A stretch of DNA of 64,000 nucleotides from a bacterium (GTDB taxonomy: Bacteria > SZUA-182 > DTGQ01): positions 62,001 to 126,000 of the forward strand of contig JBFLZW010000072.1 in NCBI GenBank assembly GCA_040755755.1, read 5' to 3'. Each line of letters begins with the position of its first letter. Positions within the stretch are counted from its first letter, which is position 1. The notes beneath the pieces were generated by a model. That model saw only the letters and a list, made by a program, of their open reading frames with translations. It was not told where the DNA came from and did no database searches. A program made the position numbers and the translations under genes. Positions 35,178 to 44,535 of this stretch are shown piece after piece.

Positions 35178-36254
35178 TCAGGGTCGTGAAGCAGCCTGGT
35201 TGATATAACCAACGATAATATCCCCTACCTCGGTGGTGCTGACTCCGCTGTTAGCCGAAAGGTCCTTCAGCCTGCCGCTGGCAAGAGCATCGACAATGGC
35301 TTTTTCCAGCAGCGACGAGGCACGCTTTTCGCCCAGGCGATCCAGCATCATTTGACCGGCGCAAATCGTGGCCAGGGGATTGATCACGTTTTTCCCCGTG
35401 TACTTGGGAGCTGATCCGTGGATGGGCTCGAACATGGATACTCCGTTCGGATTGATATTCCCGGAAGCGGCGACTCCCATTCCGCCCTGAATCGCAGCTC
35501 CAAGATCGGTGATAATATCGCCGAACATATTGCAGGTAACAATGACATCGAACCATTCAGGATTTTTCACCATCCACATGCAGGTGGCATCGACATGGGC
35601 ATGGTCCTTTTCAATGTCCGGATATTCGGCCCCAACCTCTTTGAATACCCGCTGCCACAGGTCGTGGGCATAGGTCAGGACATTCGACTTATCACACAGG
35701 GTCAGCTTTTTCCGCAGGTTTCTTGCTCTGGTGTAGTCAAAGGCGTACCGGATGCAGCGCTCGACTCCTTTGCGGGTATTGATCATCTCCTGGGTGGCTA
35801 CCTCGTCCGGAGTTCCTTTTTTAAAGAATCCTCCGACACCGATATATAACCCTTCGGTATTCTCCCGGACCACGACAAAGTCGATTTCTTTGGGTCCCTT
35901 ATTCTTGAGCGGGGTCTCCACTCCAGGATAAAGCTTTATCGGCCGCAAGTTAATGTAGAGATCAAGCTCAAAGCGAAGCCGCAGCAGGACACCTTTTTCC
36001 AGGATGCCCGTTTTGACTCCCGGATGCCCGACAGCGCCAAGGTATATGGCATCCATTTGCCGCAATTCCGAAATGGCCGAATCCGGGACAAGCTCTCCCG
36101 TGCGCAGGTAGCGCTCCCCACTGAAGTCATAATCCACCTTTTCATACGAAAAATCCGAGACCCTGGAAACTGCATCCAGGCATTTCAATCCTTCACGCAT
36201 TACTTCCGGGCCGATTCCATCTCCCGGGATGACAGCAATTTTCTTGTGAGCCAT
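35178..36254 (-). CDS. leuB: 3-isopropylmalate dehydrogenase
   Basis: NAD-dependent oxidative decarboxylase of leucine synthesis, 358 aa, cytoplasmic. '[18 protein letters not shown]' opens the protein, with '[15 protein letters not shown]' for substrate contact and '[20 protein letters not shown]' for the cofactor site. It could instead prefer tartrate or isocitrate, as some members of the family do, but the position between leuD and asd settles leuB. It is followed 24 bases later by asd. Confidence 0.94.
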   Translation of the reverse strand: MAHKKIAVIPGDGIGPEVMREGLKCLDAVSRVSDFSYEKVDYDFSGERYLRTGELVPDSAISELRQMDAIYLGAVGHPGVKTGILEKGVLLRLRFELDLYINLRPIKLYPGVETPLKNKGPKEIDFVVVRENTEGLYIGVGGFFKKGTPDEVATQEMINTRKGVERCIRYAFDYTRARNLRKKLTLCDKSNVLTYAHDLWQRVFKEVGAEYPDIEKDHAHVDATCMWMVKNPEWFDVIVTCNMFGDIITDLGAAIQGGMGVAASGNINPNGVSMFEPIHGSAPKYTGKNVINPLATICAGQMMLDRLGEKRASSLLEKAIVDALASGRLKDLSANSGVSTTEVGDIIVGYINQAASRP

Positions 36255-36316
36255 GAGCTGATAACCTTTCTTCCTGCACTGAGGTTGTATTTTTTCTGAA
36301 TGGTTGTACGTATCTC

Positions 36317-36811
36317 TTATCTGCGGCTGGTCTTGATATAGTTAATCAATCCACCGGCAGAAATCAATTTCTGCATGAATTGCGGATAAGCAGAGATCTT
36401 ATACTCTTTCTGCTGGCTGCGGTTGATAATTTTACCGGAATCGACATCCACTTCGATGACATCGCCTTCCCGGATTTCCTCGGCAGCCTCCCGGCATTCG
36501 ACGATCGGCAGTCCGATATTGATGGCATTCCGGAAAAATATCCGGGCAAAGGTTTTGGCGATCACGCAGGATATCCCTGCCTCTTTGATGGCCCAGGGAG
36601 CATGCTCCCTGGATGAGCCGCAGCCAAAGTTTTGTCCGGCTACGATCAGATCACCGGGGGAAATCCTGCTGACAAAATCCTCGTCGATTCCGGCCATGCA
36701 ATGCTGAGCCAGTTCTTTGGGGTCAGAAGTATTCAAATACTTTGCCGGAATGATTTCATCAGTATTAATGTTATCTTGATATTTCCATGCCTTGCCAACA
36801 ATCGCCTTCAT
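36317..36811 (-). CDS. leuD: 3-isopropylmalate dehydratase small subunit
   Basis: Small swivel-domain subunit (164 aa) of isopropylmalate isomerase. It shows '[16 protein letters not shown]' at the N-terminus and '[20 protein letters not shown]' near residues 61-80, the invariant substrate-recognition loop. The length fits the short archaeal/type-II LeuD that pairs with a LeuC of about 420 residues, which is encoded upstream. The two genes are separated by 169 bases containing repeats, unusually far for an otherwise overlapping operon. Confidence 0.95.
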   Translation of the reverse strand: MKAIVGKAWKYQDNINTDEIIPAKYLNTSDPKELAQHCMAGIDEDFVSRISPGDLIVAGQNFGCGSSREHAPWAIKEAGISCVIAKTFARIFFRNAINIGLPIVECREAAEEIREGDVIEVDVDSGKIINRSQQKEYKISAYPQFMQKLISAGGLINYIKTSRR

Positions 36812-36853
36812 ACTTCGTGCCTTCCTGTTTCTTGTGAATGGTAAGATTCTCTC

Positions 36854-36960
36854 CCACAGAGGTGTTCACTCTCGCGCGTTCCTGCTCTCCCACTCCTTTA
36901 CTCCCTGTATATCCCTGTATATCCCTGTATATCTCTGTGTGCCTCTGTGTCTCTGTGGTT
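36854..36960. repeat. Repeat-rich spacer between leuC and leuD
   Basis: The element starts with ACAGAGGTGT and ends with GCCTCTGTGTCTCTGTGG, a diverged inverted-repeat pair related to the GCAGAGGCGCAGAG palindromes elsewhere in the window. Just before the right arm lie three perfect copies of CCCTGTATAT (36903-36932). Confidence 0.75.
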
Positions 36961-36980
36961 TCCTTTGCCTTTGTCTTTCC

Positions 36981-38249
36981 TCAGTCGGAAACGACTTCCC
37001 TGGGGTGGCTGATCTTGCCGGTGATGGCTGAAGCAGCAGCCACGGCGGGATTTGACAGGTAGACTTCGCTGTGGAGGTGCCCCATCCGTCCGATAAAATT
37101 CCGGTTGGTGGTAGCCAGGGCCCGCTCTCCGGCAGCCAGAACGCCCATATATCCTCCCAGGCAGGGTCCGCAGGTCGGTGTGCTGATCGCTGCTCCGGCA
37201 TCCAGGAAGATGCTGAAAAGTCCTTCCTCCATAGCCTGCCGGTAAATGCTCTGCGTTGCGGGAATAACAATCAGGCGCACTCTGGGGTCTGCTTTTTGTC
37301 CTTTGAGTATCTCTGCCGCCTGGCGAAGGTCGGATATCCGGCCATTGGTGCAGGAGCCGATTACCACCTGATCGATCGGAATATCCCCGATCTCGTCAAC
37401 AGGCCGGCTGTTTTCCGGCAACGGCGGCAGGGCGACCTGCGGCTGGATATCCTCGGCCCGGAATTGCAGGGTCTGGCAGTAGCGGGCACCGGGGTCGCTG
37501 GCAAAAATCGAGAATTCGCGTTTCGCTCTCTCCCGGGCATACTGGAGTGTGGTCTCGTCGGGAGCGATGATCCCGTTTTTGGCCCCGGCCTCGATGGCCA
37601 TGTTGCAGATGCTGAGGCGGCTGTCCATGTCAAGGGCAGTTATGGTTGATCCGGTAAATTCCATAGCCATATACAGCGCTCCGTCAACCGTGATCCGGCC
37701 AATGGTATACAGGATAAGATCCTTGCCGTACACCCATCGGTTGAGCGGCCCGTCAATGGTTATTTTGATCGATTCCGGCACCCTGAGCCAGATTTTGCCG
37801 GTAATCATGACCGCGGCCAGATCAGTGCTGCCCACGCCGGTGGAAAAGGCCCCCAGGGCTCCGTAGGTGCAGGTGTGAGAGTCGGCCCCGATGATCAGAT
37901 CACCGGGCAGAACCAGTCCCTGTTCGGGCAAAAGAGCGTGTTCGACCCCCATCTGCCCGACTTCGAAGTAATTGGTAATCTGGTGCCTGCGGGCAAAATC
38001 CCGCATGATTTTACACTGCTCGGCAGACTTTATGTCCTTATTGGGAGCGTAATGGTCAGGGACCAGAACCAGCCGGTTTCGGTCAAAGACCTGGCTGGCC
38101 CCAAAGGATTCAAACTCCCGGATAGCTATCGGTGCGGTAACATCATTGCCCAGGGCAATATCGACCCCGGCTTCGATAAATTCACCCGGCACTACCTGAT
38201 CCTGCCCCGCATGAGCGGCCAGGATCTTTTCGGTGATGGTCATTGGCAT
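36981..38249 (-). CDS. leuC: 3-isopropylmalate dehydratase large subunit
   Basis: Aconitase-family large subunit, 422 aa, carrying the [4Fe-4S] cluster that isomerises 2- to 3-isopropylmalate. Cluster cysteines appear in '[12 protein letters not shown]' (about 300) and '[10 protein letters not shown]' (about 360), with '[20 protein letters not shown]' upstream. The length identifies the type-II (archaeal/HacA-like) form. Its start overlaps the leuA stop by 10 bases, so translation is probably coupled. Confidence 0.96.
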   Translation of the reverse strand: MPMTITEKILAAHAGQDQVVPGEFIEAGVDIALGNDVTAPIAIREFESFGASQVFDRNRLVLVPDHYAPNKDIKSAEQCKIMRDFARRHQITNYFEVGQMGVEHALLPEQGLVLPGDLIIGADSHTCTYGALGAFSTGVGSTDLAAVMITGKIWLRVPESIKITIDGPLNRWVYGKDLILYTIGRITVDGALYMAMEFTGSTITALDMDSRLSICNMAIEAGAKNGIIAPDETTLQYARERAKREFSIFASDPGARYCQTLQFRAEDIQPQVALPPLPENSRPVDEIGDIPIDQVVIGSCTNGRISDLRQAAEILKGQKADPRVRLIVIPATQSIYRQAMEEGLFSIFLDAGAAISTPTCGPCLGGYMGVLAAGERALATTNRNFIGRMGHLHSEVYLSNPAVAAASAITGKISHPREVVSD

Positions 38250-39796
38250 ACTGCTTCATCCTTCTCTTTTTCTTGTATCTTCTCTCGTTCGTTCATGTGC
38301 ATGGCCTTATTGATCGCATTCAGATAGGCATTGGCACTGGCAATAATAATATCCGATGAGGAGCTTCGACCGGTAATAATTTTGCCATCAAACTGGACCT
38401 GAATATGTACATTGCCCAGGGCATCCTTGCCGACCGTGGCCGATTGAATGGAATAGCTCAACAATTTGCCGGACATGCCGGTAATCTGATCGATGCATTT
38501 ATAGGTGGCATCCACCGGGCCGTCTCCGTACGATGCCTCCAGAAAGACCTCCCCATCCGCCCGGCGAAGCCCTACCGTAGAGGTCGGGATAGTTTTATCC
38601 CCGCTGCTGATCTGGATATATTCAAGGGTGTAGGTTTCGGGAATCTGCTGAATCCCTTCCTCGACCAGAAGCCGCAGGTCCTCATCAAAGATGTCCTTTT
38701 TCTTGTCAGCCAGTTCCTTGAACCGGAGAAAGGTTTTATCCAGTTCTTCAGAAGTCAGTTGATATCCCATCTCTTTCAGTTTCTCGGAAAAGGCATGCCT
38801 TCCGGAGTGCTTTCCCAGGACGAGCTTGCTTTCCTTGAGGCCGACCGACTCAGGGGTCATGATCTCGTAAGTAGATTTTTCTTTTAAAAACCCATCCTGA
38901 TGGATGCCCGATTCGTGGGCAAAGGCATTTTCACCGACAATAGCTTTATTCTTCTGGACAATCAGTCCGGTGAGGTTGCTGACCAGGCGGCTGGTCTTCA
39001 TGATCTCTTCGGTTTTAATCGCGGTATTGATTCCAAACAGGGCCCTGCGGGTCGCCAGGGCCATGACTACCTCTTCGAGGGAGGCATTTCCTGCCCGCTC
39101 GCCCAGTCCATTGATCGTGCACTCGACCTGCCTGGCCCCGTTCTGGACCGCGGCCAGGGAATTGGCTACCGCCAGGCCAAGATCATTGTGGCAGTGGACG
39201 CTGATTACTGCCTCGGCGATGTTTGGCACGTGCTCAAAAAGGTAAGCGATCAGGGCCCCGAATTCCGAAGGGATGGCATAGCCAACCGTATCGGGAATAT
39301 TGACGGTCCCGGCCCCGGCTTTAATGACCTCGGTGACTACCTGGCACAGATAGTCACGGTCCGAGCGGAAAGCGTCTTCGGCGGAAAATTCGACATCGGG
39401 CAGGTATTTCCTGGCATGCCGCACGGCATCGACAGCCTGCTGTAAAACCTCTTGCCGGCTTTTTTTGAGCTTATACTTCAGATGGATATCCGAAGTGGCA
39501 ATAAACAGATGGATGCGGGGCTTTTGCGCATACTGGACCGCCTCCCAGGCCCGGTCGATGTCCTTCTGAACTGCACGGGCAAGACCGGCTATGGTCGGGC
39601 CGGAGATTTTTTTCGCAATTTCCCGTACTGCCAGGAAATCTCCTTCCGAGGATATGGGAAAGCCGGCTTCGATCACATCAACCTGGAGTCTGGCCAGCTG
39701 CTCTGCAATAATCAGCTTTTCATCATGGTTGAGACTGGCTCCGGGTGATTGTTCTCCATCACGCAGGGTAGTATCGAAAATTATGACCTGACTCAT
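38240..39796 (-). CDS. leuA: 2-isopropylmalate synthase
   Basis: First committed enzyme of leucine synthesis, condensing acetyl-CoA with 2-oxoisovalerate. The 518-aa protein has the HMGL-like TIM barrel starting '[17 protein letters not shown]', the metal-binding '[17 protein letters not shown]' (about 205), a connecting domain with '[12 protein letters not shown]', and a C-terminal leucine-binding regulatory domain of about 130 residues ('[20 protein letters not shown]'). Feedback inhibition by leucine is therefore expected. It overlaps pssA by 4 bases and leuC by 10. Confidence 0.96.
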   Translation of the reverse strand: MSQVIIFDTTLRDGEQSPGASLNHDEKLIIAEQLARLQVDVIEAGFPISSEGDFLAVREIAKKISGPTIAGLARAVQKDIDRAWEAVQYAQKPRIHLFIATSDIHLKYKLKKSRQEVLQQAVDAVRHARKYLPDVEFSAEDAFRSDRDYLCQVVTEVIKAGAGTVNIPDTVGYAIPSEFGALIAYLFEHVPNIAEAVISVHCHNDLGLAVANSLAAVQNGARQVECTINGLGERAGNASLEEVVMALATRRALFGINTAIKTEEIMKTSRLVSNLTGLIVQKNKAIVGENAFAHESGIHQDGFLKEKSTYEIMTPESVGLKESKLVLGKHSGRHAFSEKLKEMGYQLTSEELDKTFLRFKELADKKKDIFDEDLRLLVEEGIQQIPETYTLEYIQISSGDKTIPTSTVGLRRADGEVFLEASYGDGPVDATYKCIDQITGMSGKLLSYSIQSATVGKDALGNVHIQVQFDGKIITGRSSSSDIIIASANAYLNAINKAMHMNEREKIQEKEKDEAVCQ

Positions 39797-40554
39797 CCTT
39801 TTCTCCTTCCATGAAAGTAGGGCAGACCGGCAAGATGCTTTCTTTTTTCCGGGGCGGTTTCCATTCCGTGAAAAAAGACCTTTTCAACGATACCGGAAAG
39901 CACATACCCGGAAACCAGGGTAAAAATCATAACCTGAGGCTGAGCTAAGATTACCAGCAGTAACAGGGAAATCAAGACCAGAAGATTAAAGGGCTTTCGC
40001 TCCCGCAGTTTAAATTGCTTGAAATTCCGGTACTTGATGTTGCTTACCATCAGGAAGGCCAGAAGGTATGCCAGAGCAGCGATCAGGATCGGTTTGCTCC
40101 CTTCCTCGCCGAAGAGAAACTGGTGCAGCAGGACAAAGGAGGCAACGGTGACGGCAGCAGCAGGAATGGGAAGCCCGGTAAAATGCCTGCTCTCGGAGGA
40201 ATACACCTGGACATTAAACCGCGCGAGGCGCAGTGCCCCGCAGATGACAAACAGAAAAGCAGCCAGCCAGCCGATCCGCTGATATGGCTGAAGTGCCCAG
40301 ATATAGATCAGAAGCGCCGGTGCCATGCCAAAGGAGAGTAAGTCCGCCAGCGAGTCAAATTCCACTCCGAACCGGCTGCAGGTCCCCGTAAGCCGGGCGA
40401 TTCTCCCGTCAAGCCCATCGAAAAGTCCGGCCACGAAAATAGCCACAGCCGCATGCTGAAACTGGCCATTAATGGTTGAAATAATTGAATAGAACCCGCA
40501 CAGCATATTTCCGAGTGTAAATAAATTAGGTAATATGTAGATACCTTTCTTCAT
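39793..40554 (-). CDS. pssA: CDP-diacylglycerol-serine O-phosphatidyltransferase
   Basis: Membrane enzyme (253 aa) that makes phosphatidylserine, precursor of phosphatidylethanolamine. The CDP-alcohol phosphotransferase motif is complete: '[18 protein letters not shown]' then '[13 protein letters not shown]' (about 46-76), and about eight hydrophobic helices follow. It heads the operon pssA-leuA-leuC-leuD-leuB-asd, with its stop overlapping the leuA start. No psd gene is adjacent, although psd-pssA pairing is common in relatives. Confidence 0.94.
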   Translation of the reverse strand: MKKGIYILPNLFTLGNMLCGFYSIISTINGQFQHAAVAIFVAGLFDGLDGRIARLTGTCSRFGVEFDSLADLLSFGMAPALLIYIWALQPYQRIGWLAAFLFVICGALRLARFNVQVYSSESRHFTGLPIPAAAVTVASFVLLHQFLFGEEGSKPILIAALAYLLAFLMVSNIKYRNFKQFKLRERKPFNLLVLISLLLLVILAQPQVMIFTLVSGYVLSGIVEKVFFHGMETAPEKRKHLAGLPYFHGRRKG

Positions 40555-40647
40555 GGGGAATTCCCTCCTTCCCTCTTCCAGCCACGGTATACCGTGAGCA
40601 CAGAAGAAACGATTGGCTCATCTTTCAGCTATTAAGGGTTAAGTTTA

Positions 40648-40676
40648 ATTATAGTGTCGTCAGGTCGAAATTGCAA
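40648..40676 (-). promoter_or_regulatory. Minus-strand promoter of the pssA-leu-asd operon
   Basis: On the minus strand TTGCAA (40676-40671), a 17-base spacer and a perfect TATAAT (40653-40648), about 95 bases before the pssA start. No leucine-rich leader peptide or T-box-like structure is visible in the short leader. Confidence 0.6.
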
Positions 40677-40753
40677 GAAAATACCAGCGATTCAGAGAGT
40701 GCCAATTGAGCAACGGTCGCCTTTTTTATTAGGAAGCACCTAATCCTTTGGAA

Positions 40754-40780
40754 TTTAGACTCAAGTCTCTTAAGTCTAAA
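40754..40780. other. Palindromic site between the divergent operons
   Basis: TTTAGACT (40754-40761) and AGTCTAAA (40773-40780) form a perfect 8-bp inverted repeat with an 11-base centre. It lies 26 bases upstream of the T6SS promoter -35 and could be an operator. The remainder of 40555-40983 shows no gene. Confidence 0.5.
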
Positions 40781-40805
40781 CCTGAGTAATTATCTCAAAT
40801 CTTGA

Positions 40806-40835
40806 TTGACCTGGAACAGGAAAATATGTTATAAA
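40806..40835 (+). promoter_or_regulatory. Candidate promoter of the T6SS operon
   Basis: TTGACC (40806-40811), an 18-base spacer and TATAAA (40830-40835), each matching 5 of 6 consensus positions. The first T6SS-linked gene starts about 150 bases downstream. Confidence 0.5.
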
Positions 40836-40983
40836 AATGACTATACAAGCGGAATCAGGGAAGTATCTTCAATTATTGTGAAATAAAAGATATTTTACGC
40901 ATTTTATCCGGGGCAGGCAGAAAAATGGTATCACTCTCCTCTTCCTCCCCATTACCTCTTTTGCTGTGAAGGGTCTTGATAGA

Positions 40984-43131
40984 ATGGAAGATACGGTGAA
41001 TGGATTGTCGTTACGTCCTTATCTTGAGATCCGAAAAGCACCCTTTTCCCTTCAGCTCTCCTTGATCAGCGAGGACCCGCTGGTCCTGGAGAAAGCCCCT
41101 TTCCCATTCCGGGTTATCAGTGATGAAGCTCCTTTCACCCGCCTGGTTGATGCCCGGCTGGTAACCGATGCCGGGAGTGAAATCAGGAGAGTATTTCTCC
41201 TGGTTCAAAAAGATAGCTACCCCCTGACCGCAGATGCACTGCGGTCGCTGAACAACCGGGGCATCGACGATGCCTGGCAGAGGGCTTTTGCCGGTGCAGG
41301 ACGTGGAGAGAACAACAGTTCTTCTGTCATTCTCCTGAATCAGATTGATAACCAGGAAGGCAAAAAACGCCTGGTGCCCTTTCAGCCGCTCTTTTTCTGT
41401 AAAAAACAGAAGCTTTTTTTCGACCCGCCATGCCCAGAATGCGGGCTCCCTCTCCGGCAGTGCCAGGACGACGACCTTCTGATCAGATCAGGGCTTCAAC
41501 CCTATTCGACCTCCCTGAGACGGCATCTCTATTGCCCTGCCTGTGCTGCCTCACCCGAGGGGGCCGAATTTTACACCTTGGCTTTGGAAAGCATGGATCC
41601 ACCGGGGCTTCTGGACCGGAGGGATTTGATAAGAAACTTTGGCCGCCTGCTCGAAGGCCGGGGTAATGCCGGGCCGCTCCCCTGCGGTGATTGTGCCGAA
41701 AAGCAGGAGTGCTACGGAAGGTCTAACCGCTGTCTTTCCCGGATAGCGTCCTTTGCCTTTTATCCATTCTTCATGGTTATTTTTGAGGCCATGTCGCTTC
41801 AAGCTCCTGATTTCCTGGCCCTTGTCTCAGGGGCATCGTTCGAGGAACTTGAAGCGGGTCTTGCCGCCAGCCGTGAATCGGGGAGGGCGGACTGTCTGAA
41901 GGCTATCCGCCGGAAACATCCTGGCGGGGTGTTTACCTTTTTCAATCAGGGAGAAAACTCGTTCGGAGAAAGATATTTTGCCGAGGTTTTATACCTCAAG
42001 CTTTCCTTTCTCGGAGAATTCCTGCAAGCGGCTTTTTCAGGGCTTGCCCTCGATCATGATCAGCAGCATGACCCCGGCTTTTCCCTTGACCGGACATGGG
42101 TCAGACTGGCCAGACAATCCGGACTGCTCCCGCTTTTCTGGAGCTTTTCGCTCAGGACCCCGGATCTGAAAATCCTTCCTTGCCAGGCCTCGCTCAACTC
42201 CCGGATTCCTCCGGTTTCAAGCCTCTATTCTCTCGGCCTGGTCTGGTTCCATACCCTCCTGGTCAATCAAAAGCAGGATATCGGCAGGGTGTATCAGGCA
42301 CTGGAAGAAAGGATGAGCATGGCAGGCTCCGATAATGAGGCACCAGGCCCCGGTCATGTCCCTGATCCGACCCAGAGGAGCCAGGCTTTCTCCCCGGAAA
42401 ACATCTTCTGGCAACCCGATCGCGGAGCGGTTTCAGAAAGCGGCCGCAGATGCTGGGAAAAATGTCTTGATCTGGGGTGGTCCCTGATCCGGGCAGGATA
42501 TCATGCCCCATCCCAATGGTCACCGGAGGAATTCCGGAGACAGTTTGAAGCTTTACGGGAAGAAGTGAAAAAGATGCTCTTTCAGGGAGATCAGGATCAG
42601 GGGAGACCGGATCATGAAGGCCGCCATCGTGAAGCCCTCCCTGAACAACATCCGCCTGAAGGCTGCCTGCCCGAAAGCACTCCGGAGGAAAGCCGCAGTG
42701 ATCCGCAGGAAGATAAAGCTATCCATGATATCCTCGTAAGTATCGTGAATGCATGGCGGGCAGAGACTGATGTGAAGCAGGAGATATCGGCTGAGCTTAC
42801 GCAAACCATTGTGCTTTCATCCGCCCATCGGGAGACTGTGGAGCCAGCATCTACCATCGAAGAAACTGTGATGCTTTCATCCGACCAGGTCAGGGAGGAT
42901 CATATAAGTAAGGCAAGTGAAGACCCTACCCTTGAGACGGTTATCATCTCACCTGTGGCACAGGGGGCACCCGCTGCGCCTGCAGGTTTTGAGGAACCTG
43001 AACCGGCACAGGAGACCTGTAAGCCTGAGTCTGCGCCTGACGATTTTCTGGCTGAAACACTTATCCTGAGCCCGAGGCCGTCAGCGGCCAGTCAAAAGGT
43101 TCGGGACCGCACGAAAAAGAAGGGCCCATGA
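40984..43131 (+). CDS. Unrecognised T6SS-linked cysteine-rich protein with repeated ETVxLS motifs
   Basis: A 715-aa protein of no family I recognise (ATG at 40984; a GTG at 40966 is possible). There is no signal peptide or membrane helix. Cys139, Cys150, Cys153, Cys160, Cys184 and Cys187 ('CPECGLPLRQC', 'YCPACAAS'), plus 'CGDCAEKQEC' near 240, suggest zinc sites. A charged linker (about 530-600) leads to a tail with four similar motifs: QTIVLSS (about 607), ETVMLSS (627), ETVIISP (651) and ETLILSP (691), resembling phospho-Thr peptides read by FHA domains. It overlaps by 4 bases a TagH-type gene, so a role in T6SS post-translational control is a reasonable guess. Confidence 0.6.
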   Translation: MEDTVNGLSLRPYLEIRKAPFSLQLSLISEDPLVLEKAPFPFRVISDEAPFTRLVDARLVTDAGSEIRRVFLLVQKDSYPLTADALRSLNNRGIDDAWQRAFAGAGRGENNSSSVILLNQIDNQEGKKRLVPFQPLFFCKKQKLFFDPPCPECGLPLRQCQDDDLLIRSGLQPYSTSLRRHLYCPACAASPEGAEFYTLALESMDPPGLLDRRDLIRNFGRLLEGRGNAGPLPCGDCAEKQECYGRSNRCLSRIASFAFYPFFMVIFEAMSLQAPDFLALVSGASFEELEAGLAASRESGRADCLKAIRRKHPGGVFTFFNQGENSFGERYFAEVLYLKLSFLGEFLQAAFSGLALDHDQQHDPGFSLDRTWVRLARQSGLLPLFWSFSLRTPDLKILPCQASLNSRIPPVSSLYSLGLVWFHTLLVNQKQDIGRVYQALEERMSMAGSDNEAPGPGHVPDPTQRSQAFSPENIFWQPDRGAVSESGRRCWEKCLDLGWSLIRAGYHAPSQWSPEEFRRQFEALREEVKKMLFQGDQDQGRPDHEGRHREALPEQHPPEGCLPESTPEESRSDPQEDKAIHDILVSIVNAWRAETDVKQEISAELTQTIVLSSAHRETVEPASTIEETVMLSSDQVREDHISKASEDPTLETVIISPVAQGAPAAPAGFEEPEPAQETCKPESAPDDFLAETLILSPRPSAASQKVRDRTKKKGP

Positions 43132-43931
43132 CAAGTACAAAGCAGGTTTCTTTGCCGGAATTGGTCACAGATATTCGGAACATCTACCGCTCCGATCCCG
43201 GCCGGTCTGAAATGTTGGTCCGGCAGTACCTGGAGGAGCGATTGAGGGAATGCCCGACTGCTGAAAGACTGGCTCTTGGGGAAGAGCTCATCAGGAGCCT
43301 GGAAAGCCCCGGCCGGCAAACCGGAACGGAACCGGCATTGCCCAGCGGGCGACCGTGGCCTCATGAATTACCGGAGTCCGGTGAGCTTTCGCGGCTGCTT
43401 TCGCAACTTTTGGGAATACCGGTGGCCAGGGAGGACCTGTCCTCCAGTGAGCTTCTGGTAAAATTGACCCCCTCCCTCACCACCATCTTTGATACGCTGA
43501 ATCAAATTGTCGGCGTTATTGATGACAAGTTTCTTGGCCGAAAAGCTGAACTGGAAACGATCAGGCGGATTATCGGCTCCACCATTAATGAAGATGACCT
43601 GGAGGATTGCCAGGCTTCCCTGAAGAGTTATCTTGAGCGGATCAAACATGCCTTTTACGCTGCGTATCAGGCCTTTCAACAGGCTGCCAGGACCAAGATA
43701 GAGGAAATCCTGATCGAGCTGAGTCCCGACCGGCTCGAAGCGTTATCAGGCGGAGGCCGGATGGCGCATGGATTTAAATTCGGGCCGCTTCGCAAGGCCG
43801 AGCTCTTTGAATCCTATCGGGAAAAGTATCAGAACTGTCAGCACTGGTTTGAATCAGGCCGTCTGATGGAAGAACTCTTACGGGAATTTGAAAAGGCTTG
43901 TCAAAAAATCTATCATGAACAAAGGGGGTAA
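43128..43931 (+). CDS. TagH C-terminal-domain protein lacking an FHA domain
   Basis: A 267-aa protein. Residues about 100-265 match the C-terminal domain of T6SS FHA proteins (TagH/Fha): 'LGIPVAREDLSSSELLVKLT', a helical stretch with 'GRKAELETIRRIIGSTINED', 'DLEDCQASLKSYLERIKHAF' and 'KAELFESYREKYQN'. The usual N-terminal FHA domain is absent and replaced by about 90 residues of charged helical sequence. FHA proteins normally recruit phosphorylated partners to start assembly, so this protein must work with another reader or in a non-phospho mode. It is coupled to the upstream ETVxLS-motif gene. Confidence 0.65.
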   Translation: MTSTKQVSLPELVTDIRNIYRSDPGRSEMLVRQYLEERLRECPTAERLALGEELIRSLESPGRQTGTEPALPSGRPWPHELPESGELSRLLSQLLGIPVAREDLSSSELLVKLTPSLTTIFDTLNQIVGVIDDKFLGRKAELETIRRIIGSTINEDDLEDCQASLKSYLERIKHAFYAAYQAFQQAARTKIEEILIELSPDRLEALSGGGRMAHGFKFGPLRKAELFESYREKYQNCQHWFESGRLMEELLREFEKACQKIYHEQRG

Positions 43932-43932
43932 G

Positions 43933-44535
43933 ATGGAAAAACTTTGCAAGACGCTGTTCCTTGGAGCTGTTACCCTTGTGCTGTGCACCTGCTGTGCCCG
44001 AAAACCGAAGGTCAAGGGCCCGGTTCAACCCAAACCGCAGCTTGAAAAAAAAGAGATTATACCGCTCAGCCCTCCCGCACCAGCGGAGTGGCTTTACGAA
44101 AAGGGAGCCATTCGGCTCCATCTGAAGGCTGATCCACAGTTGAATCTCTATCAGGGGACTGCCTATACTCTGTCCCTGTGTATCTACCAGCTCTCCAGCC
44201 CGAACGCTTTTCAGGAGCTTATGGAAAATGAAGAGGGACTGGGCAGGCTGCTCGAGTGCAGCCGCTTCGATGCCAGCGTGGCCAGTTACCGGAATATCGT
44301 CATTCAGCCAAAGCAGGAGTTGACCGAATCGCTGGACCGGGCCGAAGGGGCCAGATACGTGGCCGTGGTGGCTGGCTACTATATGCTGCGCAAAGAGCAG
44401 GTAACCTGTCTTCTGCCGGTTCCCGTGGTTGAAGAGACCGTGGATGCATCGGGCGCGAAGAGGTTAAAGCCCGGACCTTTGTCGGTTGATCTTTTTCTTG
44501 GCCCTCACGGGATTCAGGAAACTGGAGGAAAGTAG
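43933..44535 (+). CDS. tssJ: T6SS outer-membrane lipoprotein TssJ
   Basis: Lipoprotein of the T6SS membrane complex that binds TssM at the outer membrane. The ATG at 43933 follows AAAGGGGGT; an upstream reading from 43888 overlaps the preceding gene and lacks a site. The signal 'LFLGAVTLVLCTCC' offers adjacent Cys residues for acylation. After a Lys/Pro-rich linker, the TssJ fold shows 'IRLHLKADPQLNLYQGTAYT' and 'LCIYQLSSPNAFQELMENEE', typical of the family, and 'RYVAVVAGYY'. The TAG stop overlaps the GTG start of tssK. Confidence 0.92.
   Translation: MEKLCKTLFLGAVTLVLCTCCARKPKVKGPVQPKPQLEKKEIIPLSPPAPAEWLYEKGAIRLHLKADPQLNLYQGTAYTLSLCIYQLSSPNAFQELMENEEGLGRLLECSRFDASVASYRNIVIQPKQELTESLDRAEGARYVAVVAGYYMLRKEQVTCLLPVPVVEETVDASGAKRLKPGPLSVDLFLGPHGIQETGGK

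Noticed and set aside
36903-36932. CRISPR-like array in the CCCTGTATAT units
   Set aside because: Units are only 10 bp, directly adjacent and without spacers; no cas genes are present.
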